This document shows, one piece after another, positions 1 through 8,930 of a stretch of DNA of 64,000 nt; position 1 is the stretch's first letter, and each line of letters starts with the position of its first letter. The position numbers and the translations under genes were made by a program. Location: the NCBI GenBank assembly GCA_017396555.1, contig JAFQLS010000017.1:107228-171227 (forward strand), written 5' to 3'. The DNA is from Lachnospiraceae bacterium (GTDB taxonomy: Bacteria > Bacillota > Clostridia > Lachnospirales > Lachnospiraceae). The notes below the pieces were generated by a model. That model did no database searches, was not told the DNA's origin, and was given only the letters and a program-made list of their open reading frames with translations.

Positions 1-1
1 G

Positions 2-1432
2 GAGCTTTCGAAGGAAGAGGTAACAAAAAAGGTTATGAAGGTAAGTTCCAGAGAAAAGATAAAGTCAAATGTTTTAAAGGAAGTTGGCGATAGAATTAGA
101 GAATATAATCTTCCGGGGGTTAAAATTGATGAAGATTATAAAAGATATTATCCGTATTCGAGTCTGGCATCAAAAGTCTTGGGATTTACAGGAGCAGATA
201 ATCAGGGGATTGTTGGGCTTGAGGTTACATACGAGGATGTGCTTAAAGGAAAATCAGGGAAAATACTTACTGTTACAGATGCAAGGGGAATAGAACTTGA
301 GGCAGTTGCAGAAAAAAGGCTTGAACCGGTTGCAGGTAAAAATCTTGTAACGAGTATAGATGTAAATATTCAGAAATATGCAGAACAGGCTGCGAAAAAG
401 GTTCTTGAGTCTAAAGAAGCGAAACGGGTATCAGTAATTATTATGAACCCTCAAAATGGAGAAATTTATGCAATGGTAAATGTTCCTGAATATGATTTGA
501 ATAATCCGTTTGAACTCAATTATATATTAGAAGAGGATGTTGATTCTAAGGAATATCAGAATTTACTTAATAAAATGTGGAGAAATGAAAGTATTAACGA
601 TACTTATGAACCGGGTTCTACATTCAAGATTTTTACAGCAACAGCTGGGCTTGAAACAAAGGTTATTACACCAAATAGTACATTTTCATGTCCGGGATAC
701 AAAATAGTTGACGATAGGAGAATAAGATGTCATAAAGCAGGAGGGCATGGTGCTGAAAATTTTGTGGAAGGTACTATGAATTCATGTAATCCTGTATTTA
801 TAGATACAGGATTAAGACTTGGTGTAGATAAATTTTATGAGTATTTTGAAAAATTAGGTTTGTTTGAAAAAACCGGTGTTGATTTGCCCGGAGAAGCGGG
901 AAGTATTATGCATAAAAAGGAAAATGTGGGTAATGTTGAGCTTGCGACACTGTCGTTTGGTCAGTCATTTCAAATCACACCTCTTCAATTGCTTAGAATG
1001 ACAAGTGCGGTAATAAATGGTGGAAATCTTATAACACCACATTTGGGAATAAAGACAACAGATAATTCAGGTAATATTATAGATGAATTTGAATATGATG
1101 TTACAGAATCGGTTATAACATTAGAAACGTGTGAAACTATGAAAGGAATACTTGAAAAGGTAGTTGCAGAAGGAACAGGTAAGAATGGTTATGTTGAGGG
1201 CTATGCTGTAGGAGGCAAAACAGCAACATCTGAAAAGTTACCACGAGGAAATGGTAAATATATATCATCTTATTTAGGATTTGCACCAGCGAATAATCCG
1301 CAGGTTATTGGAATTTGTATAATAGATGAACCGGAAGGAATATATTATGGAGGTACTGTTGCTGCACCTGTAATGCAAGAAATATTTGACAACATTCTAC
1401 CTTATCTGGGTATTGAAAAATCAGCAAAATGA
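2..1432 (+). CDS. Penicillin-binding transpeptidase (FtsI/SpoVD-like), 5'-truncated
   Basis: Class B PBP that crosslinks peptidoglycan stem peptides on the outer membrane face. The reading frame is open to the window edge, so the N-terminal membrane anchor and part of the dimerisation domain lie outside the window. The transpeptidase domain shows the serine motif STFK at nt 617-628 and the second motif SCN at nt 782-790. The third motif, normally KTG, reads KTA (nt 1217-1225, then TSEK). No PASTA repeat follows; the protein ends soon after the catalytic domain, which fits FtsI or a short SpoVD. It lies 53 bp upstream of mraY, as class B PBPs do in dcw clusters. FtsI (vegetative division) and SpoVD (spore cortex) cannot be told apart from this fragment. 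Confidence 0.9.
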   Translation, partial: ELSKEEVTKKVMKVSSREKIKSNVLKEVGDRIREYNLPGVKIDEDYKRYYPYSSLASKVLGFTGADNQGIVGLEVTYEDVLKGKSGKILTVTDARGIELEAVAEKRLEPVAGKNLVTSIDVNIQKYAEQAAKKVLESKEAKRVSVIIMNPQNGEIYAMVNVPEYDLNNPFELNYILEEDVDSKEYQNLLNKMWRNESINDTYEPGSTFKIFTATAGLETKVITPNSTFSCPGYKIVDDRRIRCHKAGGHGAENFVEGTMNSCNPVFIDTGLRLGVDKFYEYFEKLGLFEKTGVDLPGEAGSIMHKKENVGNVELATLSFGQSFQITPLQLLRMTSAVINGGNLITPHLGIKTTDNSGNIIDEFEYDVTESVITLETCETMKGILEKVVAEGTGKNGYVEGYAVGGKTATSEKLPRGNGKYISSYLGFAPANNPQVIGICIIDEPEGIYYGGTVAAPVMQEIFDNILPYLGIEKSAK

Positions 1433-1485
1433 GTTATACTTATAATGTTGGTTAAGGCACCAATTCGGGAGTATGAAGAGTAAAT

Positions 1486-2439
1486 ATGATTAATAATGTA
1501 ATAAAAGCAGTTCTTATATCATTTAGTATAAGTGTGATTATGTGTCCTGTCCTGATTCCGTTTCTAAGGAGGTTAAAGTTTGGGCAGTACATAAGAAATG
1601 AAGGACCAAAGGAACATTTGAAAAAGAGTGGAACTCCAACTATGGGAGGACTTGTAATACTATGTAGTATTGTTATAACATCTTTAATGTATATTGATGA
1701 TAATAATAAAATTATTCCGGTGCTGTTTATGACATTGGGATTTGGGCTTATCGGATTTTTGGATGATTATATTAAAGTTGTAATGAAACGTTCAATGGGA
1801 CTTACACCTATACAAAAATTAAGTTTACAGCTTGTTGTGACAACAGTTTTTGCGATATATATATATAATAACAATGAAAATATGTATTTACATGTGCCTT
1901 TTTTTGAAGGAGTGGTAATAGATATTGGATTTATATATATACCATTGTTGTATGTTGTGGTTATAGGAACAGTAAATGGAGCAAATTTTACGGATGGATT
2001 AGACGGATTGGTATCCGGTGTAACAATAATGATAGCCGTGTTTTTTACAGTTATCGGAATTGTTAATAACTCGGGAACAGAACCTATAAGTGCAGCCGTA
2101 GCAGGAAGCTTGCTGGGTTTTATTTTATATAATTCATATCCGGCAAGTATATTTATGGGAGATACAGGCTCACTTGCACTAGGAGGCTTTGTGGCATCTA
2201 TGGCATATATGCTCAATATGCCGTTAATATTAATGCTTGTTGCGTTGGTTTATGTTATTGAGGTATTGTCTGTAATTATTCAGGTAACATATTTTAAAAT
2301 TACAAATGGAAATAGAATATTTAAAATGGCACCAATACATCATCATTTAGAAATGTGTGGATGGTCGGAGACGAGAATTGTAACAGTTTTCTCTACGATA
2401 ACAGCTATTTTATGTATTATAGGTTATCTGGCAATATAA
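1486..2439 (+). CDS. mraY: Phospho-N-acetylmuramoyl-pentapeptide transferase MraY
   Basis: Integral membrane enzyme that moves phospho-MurNAc-pentapeptide from UDP onto undecaprenyl phosphate, making lipid I. At 317 aa it has the usual family length. Signatures are the early TPTMGG motif, the DDYIK aspartate pair, the loop NGANFTDGLDGL, the FMGDTGS motif and the HHH-containing motif APIHHHLE near the C-terminus. About ten hydrophobic segments alternate with these cytoplasmic loops. It sits between the PBP and murD, the standard order. Confidence 0.97.
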   Translation: MINNVIKAVLISFSISVIMCPVLIPFLRRLKFGQYIRNEGPKEHLKKSGTPTMGGLVILCSIVITSLMYIDDNNKIIPVLFMTLGFGLIGFLDDYIKVVMKRSMGLTPIQKLSLQLVVTTVFAIYIYNNNENMYLHVPFFEGVVIDIGFIYIPLLYVVVIGTVNGANFTDGLDGLVSGVTIMIAVFFTVIGIVNNSGTEPISAAVAGSLLGFILYNSYPASIFMGDTGSLALGGFVASMAYMLNMPLILMLVALVYVIEVLSVIIQVTYFKITNGNRIFKMAPIHHHLEMCGWSETRIVTVFSTITAILCIIGYLAI

Positions 2440-2459
2440 AATAAAAAGGAAAAGAAGAT

Positions 2460-3821
2460 ATGAACGAAAAAAGAAAGTATTTAGTAGCGGGAACAGGTAT
2501 AAGCGGAGTAGGAGCAGTAAAGCTTTTGGCTGAAATAGGGGCTGAAATAATTTTATATGATGGAAATAGTGAATTAACTGAGGAAATAATCAGAGGAAAA
2601 TTATCGAATATAAAGAATGCAGAAATGGTTGATATAGTTATAGGTGAACTAGAGGATGAAGTTATTGCAGACATCGATATTATGGTAATTAGCCCCGGTA
2701 TTCCTACAGATGCACCTTTTGTAAATAGGGTTCGTTTAGCTGGTAAAAAAATTTGGAGTGAGATAGAACTGGCGTATGTATTTGGAAAAGGGAAAATAGC
2801 TGCAATTACAGGTACGAATGGAAAGACAACAACAACAGCCCTTGTTGGTGAAATAATGAAGGCTCATTATGATAGTGTCTACGTTGTGGGTAATATTGGA
2901 AATCCGTATACGGAAGTTGCACTTGAGACAAACGAAGAATCAGCAATAGTTGCAGAAGTAAGTAGCTTCCAGTTGGAAACAATAATTGACTTTTTGCCGG
3001 ATGTATGTGCGGTTTTGAATGTGACACCTGATCATTTAAACAGACATTATACGATGGAAAATTATACAAATATTAAAATGAGTATTGCTAAAAATCAAAC
3101 CTCCGCTCAGGTATGTGTTCTTAATTATGAAGATGAGCTTATTATGAGAAATGTATCACAGATATCTTCTAAAATAGTATATTTTACCACTAAAAATAAG
3201 CTTGATGAAGGAATATATCTTGATGGTGAGACTATTATATATAACGATGGAGATAAAGAATATCCTGTTGTAAATATAAACGATATGAAACTGGTTGGTA
3301 TTCATAATGTTGAAAATGTTATGGCTGCAATAGGTATAAGCGTACATATGGGTGTTTCTCTTGAAACAATATCAGGTGTAATTAAGGAATTTAAAGCTGT
3401 TGAACACAGAATTGAATTTGTGCGTGAAAAGGATAAAGTGATTTATTATAATGATTCGAAGGGAACTAATACAGATGCTTCTATTAAGGCAATTCAGGCT
3501 ATGAGCAGACCAACTGTATTAATTGCCGGAGGGTATGATAAGGGTTCAGAATATGATGAATGGATTGAAGCATTTGGAAATAAGATTAAAGCACTTGTTT
3601 TAATTGGAGAGACTAAGGATAAAATAGCTGATTGTGCGAAGAGGCACGGCTTTAAAGAAATTCATTTTGCTAATACATTAGAAGAGGCTGTTAAAATATC
3701 AGCCGGTCTTGCAGAGGAAGAGTCAGCAGTATTATTATCTCCGGCCTGTGCAAGCTGGGATATGTTTAAGAGTTATGAGGAAAGAGGTAATTTATTTAAG
3801 GATTATGTAAATAATCTATAA
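2460..3821 (+). CDS. murD: UDP-N-acetylmuramoylalanine--D-glutamate ligase MurD
   Basis: Cytoplasmic ATP-dependent ligase adding D-glutamate to UDP-MurNAc-L-alanine. At 453 aa it has three Mur-ligase domains: an N-terminal Rossmann domain binding the UDP substrate (GTGISGVGA), a central ATPase domain with the P-loop TGTNGKTTTT (residues about 118-127) and the NVTPDHLNRH motif, and a C-terminal domain with NDSKGTN and GGYDKG. The start follows AAAAGGAAAAG at a good distance. It is 20 bp after mraY and 15 bp before ftsW, so it is cotranscribed. Confidence 0.96.
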   Translation: MNEKRKYLVAGTGISGVGAVKLLAEIGAEIILYDGNSELTEEIIRGKLSNIKNAEMVDIVIGELEDEVIADIDIMVISPGIPTDAPFVNRVRLAGKKIWSEIELAYVFGKGKIAAITGTNGKTTTTALVGEIMKAHYDSVYVVGNIGNPYTEVALETNEESAIVAEVSSFQLETIIDFLPDVCAVLNVTPDHLNRHYTMENYTNIKMSIAKNQTSAQVCVLNYEDELIMRNVSQISSKIVYFTTKNKLDEGIYLDGETIIYNDGDKEYPVVNINDMKLVGIHNVENVMAAIGISVHMGVSLETISGVIKEFKAVEHRIEFVREKDKVIYYNDSKGTNTDASIKAIQAMSRPTVLIAGGYDKGSEYDEWIEAFGNKIKALVLIGETKDKIADCAKRHGFKEIHFANTLEEAVKISAGLAEEESAVLLSPACASWDMFKSYEERGNLFKDYVNNL

Positions 3822-3836
3822 GAAAAGGTGAGATGT

Positions 3837-4982
3837 ATGATTGATAAAATAAGAAAAGGAATAAAAGGAAACGGCTATTTTGATTATAGCTTGTTCTTTA
3901 TCATCATATTTATGTTGTGTTTTGGACTTGTAATGTTATATAGCACAAGTTCGTATACAGCTCAGATTAAATATGGAAATGGTGCAAGGTTTCTTATTAG
4001 GCAGCTTGTTTTTGATGTTGCGGGAGTGGGAGTAATGTTATTTACATGTCTTCTTAGCCCTAGCTTTATTAAAAAGTTTTCAAATTATATTTATCTTTTT
4101 ACGGTGCTGTCAATTTTTCTTGTATATCCATTGGGAGTTGAATTAAATGGTGCAAGAAGATGGGTGGGTATTGGTCCTATGACATTCCAGCCGGCAGAAC
4201 TTGTAAAAATCGGTGTAATTATTATAATAGCCTTTCTTGCTGAAAAAATGACAAGAAAGATAAGGACGTTTAAAGGTTCGATAGGACTTATGTTTTGTGG
4301 TTGGATACCTGCAGGTCTTGTATACATATGTACAGAAAATCTAAGTTCTGCATTAATTATTGCCGGAATTACATTTATTATGGTATTTGTTGCAAGCCCT
4401 AATTATAAAGGGTATCTGGCTTTTATAGCATTTGTTGCAGTGGTTGTTATTGGTGTAATAGCATACTGCAAGACGTTAGATGTTAATGATGCGGGAACCT
4501 TCAGAGTACAGAGAGTAGTAACATGGTTAAATGGCGATACAACTATTACAGATGAAAATTTTCAGGTGGTTCAGGGTTTGTATGCTATTGGTTCAGGTGG
4601 GCTGTTTGGTAAAGGACTGGGAAAGAGTGTTCAAAAGCTTGGCTTTGTGCCCGAAGCTGAAAATGATATGATTTATACTATAATTTGTGAGGAATTAGGT
4701 ATTATTGGTGGAATTTCAGTTATTTTGTTATTCTTATTTATGATATGGAGATTTATGATTATTTCAACTAATGCCTCGGATTTATTTAGTTCTATGGTAG
4801 TTGTGGGTGTTATGGCACATATATCTATACAGGTTATTTTGAATATAGCCGTTGTTACTGCTTCAATTCCAAATACAGGTGTTACGTTGCCGTTTATAAG
4901 CTATGGAGGAACATCGGTACTTATATTGTTGGCTGAAATGGGTATGGTTCTTGGTGTATCAAGGCGAATTAAAATTGAGTAA
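3837..4982 (+). CDS. ftsW: FtsW/SpoVE-type SEDS peptidoglycan polymerase
   Basis: Polytopic SEDS-family glycosyltransferase working with a class B PBP at the septum. I start it at ATG 3837 (381 aa) because GAAAAGGTGAG at 3822-3832 is a good ribosome site for it; the in-frame GTG at 3828 would overlap that site. About ten membrane segments are visible, with family motifs NGARRW, FQPAE and the late ISYGGTS loop. Whether this copy is vegetative FtsW or sporulation SpoVE cannot be decided; its position in a dcw cluster beside the class B PBP fits either. Confidence 0.93.
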   Translation: MIDKIRKGIKGNGYFDYSLFFIIIFMLCFGLVMLYSTSSYTAQIKYGNGARFLIRQLVFDVAGVGVMLFTCLLSPSFIKKFSNYIYLFTVLSIFLVYPLGVELNGARRWVGIGPMTFQPAELVKIGVIIIIAFLAEKMTRKIRTFKGSIGLMFCGWIPAGLVYICTENLSSALIIAGITFIMVFVASPNYKGYLAFIAFVAVVVIGVIAYCKTLDVNDAGTFRVQRVVTWLNGDTTITDENFQVVQGLYAIGSGGLFGKGLGKSVQKLGFVPEAENDMIYTIICEELGIIGGISVILLFLFMIWRFMIISTNASDLFSSMVVVGVMAHISIQVILNIAVVTASIPNTGVTLPFISYGGTSVLILLAEMGMVLGVSRRIKIE

Positions 4983-4993
4983 CTATTAATAAT

Positions 4994-5030
4994 CCACCGC
5001 ATATAATATAATAGTATTATATGTGTGTGG
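4994..5030 (+). promoter_or_regulatory. Hairpin touching the murA ribosome binding site
   Basis: CATATAATA (5000-5008) pairs perfectly with TATTATATG (5015-5023), and an outer CCAC (4994-4997) can pair with GTGG (5027-5030), the start of the murA Shine-Dalgarno tract. The same bases contain TATAAT-like sequence, so the palindrome could instead belong to an internal promoter. Function is inference. Confidence 0.4.
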
Positions 5031-5039
5031 GGGAAATAA

Positions 5040-6299
5040 ATGTCTTATTTTGTTATAAATAAATCAGAGGATTTGTCGGGAGTTATCAAGGTTCAAGGTG
5101 CTAAGAATTTGATTTTGCCTTTGATGGCGGCGGCATTATTGAGTGAGGGAATAACTATATTTGAAAATTGTCCCGATATTTCGGATGTTAGATATACAAT
5201 AAAGATATTGGAAGGATTTGGTTGCAGAGTTGATTTTTACGACTCAACTCTTTCGATTGATACAAGGGGATTTAATCCTTGTAACATTGGTTCAAAGTAT
5301 TCAGAAAAGATGCGTTCCTCTTTTTTATTTATGGGAGCATTATTATCAAAATGTAAAACGGCTAAATTATCTATGCCTGGCGGATGCAATATTGGTAGAC
5401 GCCCTATAGATATTCATCTTAAAGCTTTTAGGGAGATGGGGGTTAAAATAGCCGAAGATAGAGATGAGATATTTGCGGATGCAAGATATTTGCGGGATGC
5501 ATATATAAAGCTTGACTTTCCTAGTGTTGGTGCAACAGAAAATGTCATTTTGCTTGCTGTTAAATCTAATGTTCATATAGTTCTTGATAATATTGCAAGA
5601 GAACCTGAAATCAAAGAAATGTGTAACATTCTTAATAAAATGGGAGCAAAGATTTGTTGGGAATCCGATTCAAGGATTGAGATTTATGGAGTTGATAAAT
5701 TAAAGCCTGTAAGAGCAAGAGTTATGGGTGATAGAATTTGTGCTGGAACATATATCACGGCAGTCGGTTTATGCGGTGGAGATGTTATTATCAGTGGAAT
5801 AGATAATAATAGTCTCTTAGGAATGAGTGATATATTTTTGCGAATGGGAATTGAAATTACAAATAACTCAAAGGATTCTATAAGAGTAAGATGTAATAGG
5901 AGGACAACAAATCTAACAAGTATACATACAGAACCGTTTCCGGGTTTTCCTACAGATATACAATCTCCATTAATGGTTCTTGCCAGTGTATCTATGGGAA
6001 CGGTTAGGCTAACAGAGAATTTGTTTGAAAACAGATTTAGAATTGTTAATGAACTTAATAGGATGGGAGCAGATATAAAGGTTGAAAATAATGTTGCAAT
6101 AATAAATGGTGTAGATTCTTTGAGAGGAACCGATGTTAGAGCAACTGAGTTAAGAGGCGGAGCAGCACTAGTACTTGCGGGTATGGTGGCAAATGGAGTT
6201 ACAAGAATTACGGGAATACAATATATCGCCAGAGGATATGAAAATATTCTTAATGATTTAAATAAAATTGGCGGAAAAATAGTTTGTCATATGGAGTAA
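5040..6299 (+). CDS. murA: UDP-N-acetylglucosamine 1-carboxyvinyltransferase MurA
   Basis: First committed enzyme of peptidoglycan synthesis; transfers enolpyruvate from PEP to UDP-GlcNAc in the cytoplasm. At 419 aa it has full length. The early AKN motif (Lys22, Asn23) and the catalytic cysteine loop PGGCNIGRRPID (Cys116, the fosfomycin target in this family) are present, as is the repeated EPSP-synthase-like fold pattern. It occupies the place where murG is often found between ftsW and divIB. A GGGGGA ribosome site precedes the ATG. Confidence 0.95.
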   Translation: MSYFVINKSEDLSGVIKVQGAKNLILPLMAAALLSEGITIFENCPDISDVRYTIKILEGFGCRVDFYDSTLSIDTRGFNPCNIGSKYSEKMRSSFLFMGALLSKCKTAKLSMPGGCNIGRRPIDIHLKAFREMGVKIAEDRDEIFADARYLRDAYIKLDFPSVGATENVILLAVKSNVHIVLDNIAREPEIKEMCNILNKMGAKICWESDSRIEIYGVDKLKPVRARVMGDRICAGTYITAVGLCGGDVIISGIDNNSLLGMSDIFLRMGIEITNNSKDSIRVRCNRRTTNLTSIHTEPFPGFPTDIQSPLMVLASVSMGTVRLTENLFENRFRIVNELNRMGADIKVENNVAIINGVDSLRGTDVRATELRGGAALVLAGMVANGVTRITGIQYIARGYENILNDLNKIGGKIVCHME

Positions 6300-6303
6300 A
6301 AAA

Positions 6304-7017
6304 GTGAAGAAGATAAAATGGATAATTGCGGGTGTAGTTCTTTTATTGATAATTATTACGATATTGATATTATCAACATTGAGAATTTCTACCATTAAAT
6401 ATGAAGGAAATAAAAGGGTTAGTGAAGAAGAACTTGATGCTAGAATATTTATAAATAAATATGATAAAAATCCTTTTGTGTTTTATTTTAAAACTAAATA
6501 TAGTGAACAACCTGAAATTCCCTTTGTAGACAGGTATGATGTTGAGATGGATTCATTTGACGAGATTACTATTACTGTATATGAAAAGGATATGATAGGC
6601 TATGTGACATATATGGGTTCATATTTGTATTTTGATAAGGACGGAATGGTGGTAGAAAGTTCAGATGTGGTGCAGGAAGATATTCCGTTTGTGTCGGGAA
6701 TAGGATTCGAATATTTTATTCTTAATAAGAAACTTCCGGTGGAAAATGAAAAGGTGTTTGATGAGATTCTGGGTATTACTCAGCAGCTTAATAAATATAA
6801 GCTGAGTATAGATAAAATTAATATATCCTCAGACATGGATATTAGTGTGTATATGGAAGATGTAATTGTTGAGCTTGGCAAAGATGATGAGACTATGAAT
6901 GAGAAGATTGCTGATTTAAGTGATTTGAGTGAAAATTTAAAAGGATTATCAGGAACTTTGGATATGAAAGTTTACAATGAAAGTGGTACAGGATACACAT
7001 TTAAGAAAAACAAGTAA
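6304..7017 (+). CDS. FtsQ/DivIB-like cell division protein
   Basis: Bitopic division protein expected to link the cytoplasmic and extracellular parts of the divisome. The 237-aa product has a short basic N-terminus, one transmembrane helix (about residues 5-26), then a POTRA-like segment (RISTIKYEGNKRVSEEEL) and a beta-rich extracytoplasmic domain. The start is GTG, 4 bp after the murA stop, with GGAG inside the end of murA as the likely ribosome site. Sequence conservation is low, as usual for this family; the call rests on topology, POTRA pattern and the position before ftsZ. Confidence 0.8.
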   Translation: MKKIKWIIAGVVLLLIIITILILSTLRISTIKYEGNKRVSEEELDARIFINKYDKNPFVFYFKTKYSEQPEIPFVDRYDVEMDSFDEITITVYEKDMIGYVTYMGSYLYFDKDGMVVESSDVVQEDIPFVSGIGFEYFILNKKLPVENEKVFDEILGITQQLNKYKLSIDKINISSDMDISVYMEDVIVELGKDDETMNEKIADLSDLSENLKGLSGTLDMKVYNESGTGYTFKKNK

Positions 7018-7044
7018 AAAATATGAAAAAAAAGAAAAAACTAG

Positions 7045-7076
7045 TTGATTATTTGTTAAAATGAATATATTATAAT
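7045..7076 (+). promoter_or_regulatory. Possible ftsZ promoter
   Basis: TATAAT at 7071-7076 is preceded by TTGATT at 7045-7050, with a long 20-bp spacer; an overlapping TATATT (7066-7071) would give 15 bp. Neither spacing is ideal, so the exact element is uncertain, but a promoter in the 128-bp gap before ftsZ is plausible. Confidence 0.35.
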
Positions 7077-7145
7077 AGGAGTGGTATTTTTTATAAAAAA
7101 GAATTACGATATAATTAATAAGAAACATAGAAGGAGGAAAAACCC

Positions 7146-8315
7146 TTGCTTGAAATAACAACTAATGAAACAGAATCAGCAGCAAAGATAATTGTTGTAG
7201 GTGTCGGTGGTGCTGGTAATAATGCAGTAAATAGAATGATAGATGAAAATATTTGTGGTGTTGAATTTATTGGTATCAATACTGATAAACAGGCTCTTAA
7301 GTTATGTAAGGCTCCTACTACATTGCAGGTTGGAGAAAAGCTTACTAAAGGACTTGGTGCAGGTGCACAGCCTGAGGTAGGAGAAAAGGCAGCTGAAGAG
7401 AATATAGAGGAAATTACCCAGGCTCTTAAAGGTGCTGATATGGTATTTGTAACATGTGGTATGGGTGGCGGAACCGGTACAGGTGCAGCTCCTGTTGTAG
7501 CTAAGATTTCTAAGGATATGGGTATCCTTACAGTTGGAGTAGTTACAAAACCATTTAGATTTGAATCAAGAACACGTATGAACAATGCTCTTAGCGGAAT
7601 TGAGAAGCTTAAAGACAATGTTGATACTTTAATTGTTATTCCTAATGATAAGTTATTAGAAATTGTTGACAGAAGAACTACAATGCCGGAAGCGCTTAAG
7701 AAGGCTGATGAGGTATTGCAGCAGGCGGTTCAGGGTATTACAGATTTGATTAATGTTCCAGCATTAATTAACCTTGACTTTGCAGATGTTCAGACAGTTA
7801 TGAAGGACAAGGGTATCGCCCACATAGGTATTGGTGTTGGTAAGGGTGATGATAAGGCTAGTGAAGCAGTTCAGACAGCTGTTACAAGCCCACTTCTTGA
7901 GACAACCATTCAAGGTGCTTCACATGTTATCATCAATATTTCAGGTGATATCAGTCTTATGGAAGCTAATGATGCAGCAATGTATGTTCAGGATCTTGCT
8001 GGAGATACAGCTAATATTATCTTCGGTGCAAGATATGATGATACATATCAGGATGAGTGTAAGATTACTGTTATTGCAACAGGTCTTGATACAGTAAGTG
8101 GTTCGCCAATGTTAAATGCTTCTAAGCCTGTATTTAATTTCAATAAGCCATCAGCGCAGCCAATTCAGTCGGTTGCTCCACAACAGGGCTTTTCATACAA
8201 GGCTCCACAAGCTTCTGCTAAGCCAATGGGAACATTTGCACAGAGCAGACCTGAAGTAAGAGCGCAGGAAAGAGACATTAAAATTCCTGAATTTTTACAG
8301 AGAAATAAGAATTAG
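7146..8315 (+). CDS. ftsZ: Cell division protein FtsZ
   Basis: Tubulin-like GTPase that polymerises into the division ring. At 389 aa, it shows the N-terminal [13 protein letters not shown] motif, the GTP-binding tubulin signature [10 protein letters not shown] (about residues 107-116), the T7 catalytic loop with NLDFADVQ, a variable Pro/Gln-rich linker (about 325-370) and a C-terminal conserved peptide [10 protein letters not shown] that would bind membrane tethers. The start is TTG, placed 8 bp after AGGAGG at 7132-7137. No ftsA lies before it, so its tether must be encoded elsewhere (SepF is the usual alternative in Firmicutes). Confidence 0.98.
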   Translation: MLEITTNETESAAKIIVVGVGGAGNNAVNRMIDENICGVEFIGINTDKQALKLCKAPTTLQVGEKLTKGLGAGAQPEVGEKAAEENIEEITQALKGADMVFVTCGMGGGTGTGAAPVVAKISKDMGILTVGVVTKPFRFESRTRMNNALSGIEKLKDNVDTLIVIPNDKLLEIVDRRTTMPEALKKADEVLQQAVQGITDLINVPALINLDFADVQTVMKDKGIAHIGIGVGKGDDKASEAVQTAVTSPLLETTIQGASHVIINISGDISLMEANDAAMYVQDLAGDTANIIFGARYDDTYQDECKITVIATGLDTVSGSPMLNASKPVFNFNKPSAQPIQSVAPQQGFSYKAPQASAKPMGTFAQSRPEVRAQERDIKIPEFLQRNKN

Positions 8316-8350
8316 TTCTTTTATTTTCATTGATATGATCCTTTTTGAGA

Positions 8351-8386
8351 GAAAACCTAGACGTAGTTGTCTAGGTTTTCTTTTTT
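8351..8386 (+). terminator. Rho-independent terminator of the division cluster
   Basis: A perfect 12-bp stem (GAAAACCTAGAC 8351-8362 with GTCTAGGTTTTC 8369-8380), 6-nt loop, then TTTTTT at 8381-8386, 35 bp after the ftsZ stop. Confidence 0.95.
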
Positions 8387-8474
8387 GAGTACTTTTTAAA
8401 GGACTCATAAAAGTGTAGACTTAGAGATGTAAGAAAGGTATAAAAGGTGTTTGGAAGAAGGAGAGGATGATATT

Positions 8475-8687
8475 ATGGCAATGTATGATTGGAATCGAAA
8501 TGGTAAAAAAGATATGTGTGATAACTTTATTGAGTATAACATTTATCAGGACGTGACAGGGAATAATAGGAATTCTTCGTCAAGTGTATCTTCGGATTGG
8601 TGGGTGCCGTTTGTGTTATATTTGATTATGGCTATATGTCCGCCATTAGGAGTTATTATATTTCTCGGGATATTGATTTTTGGGTAG
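8475..8687 (+). CDS. Small membrane protein of unknown function
   Basis: Not recognised. A 70-aa product from ATG 8475, chosen because GAAGGAGAGG at 8457-8466 is well placed. The N-terminal half is polar (MAMYDWNRNGKKDMCDNF), with a Ser-rich stretch, then one hydrophobic segment or hairpin from the WW pair to the C-terminus. The N-terminal DWN.NGK.D pattern is seen in small membrane proteins of related anaerobes, but I cannot name a family. It follows the ftsZ terminator and begins the accessory patch. Confidence 0.6.
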   Translation: MAMYDWNRNGKKDMCDNFIEYNIYQDVTGNNRNSSSSVSSDWWVPFVLYLIMAICPPLGVIIFLGILIFG

Positions 8688-8699
8688 AGGAGAAAACTT

Positions 8700-8873
8700 A
8701 TGGACGAAAAAGAGTATTACATAGAACTTGGAAAAATTTTATGAAAATCTTATAAAGGAAGCAAATGAACATTTAAAAAGTATGGTTCTTGGCCGGTATT
8801 TGAAATGGGTGAAATTGAGTATGATGATCCTGTACTTGATATTTACAAGGATGATGTAAAGGATTGGAGATGA
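8700..8873 (+). pseudogene. Decayed small gene with two apparent frameshifts
   Basis: An ATG at 8700 opens MDEKEYYIEL but stops after 14 codons. Protein-like sequence continues in a second frame (LEKFYENLIKEANEHLKS, about 8728-8783) and then a third (GSWPVFEMGEIEYDDP..., 8784 to the TGA at 8871-8873). Joined, these give one plausible acidic protein of about 55 residues, so I read it as a broken gene. The family is unknown, and an assembly error cannot be excluded. Confidence 0.5.
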
Positions 8874-8930
8874 TTATATGTCGGTTGCGTTATTAGAAGT
8901 GTTAAGAAATGTACGAAAGGAGGAAGACAT

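Noticed and set aside
7115-7618. 167-codon open frame antisense to ftsZ
   Set aside because: It lies entirely opposite the conserved ftsZ coding sequence, its product is low in family character, and no ribosome site fits. It is a mirror of ftsZ codon use.
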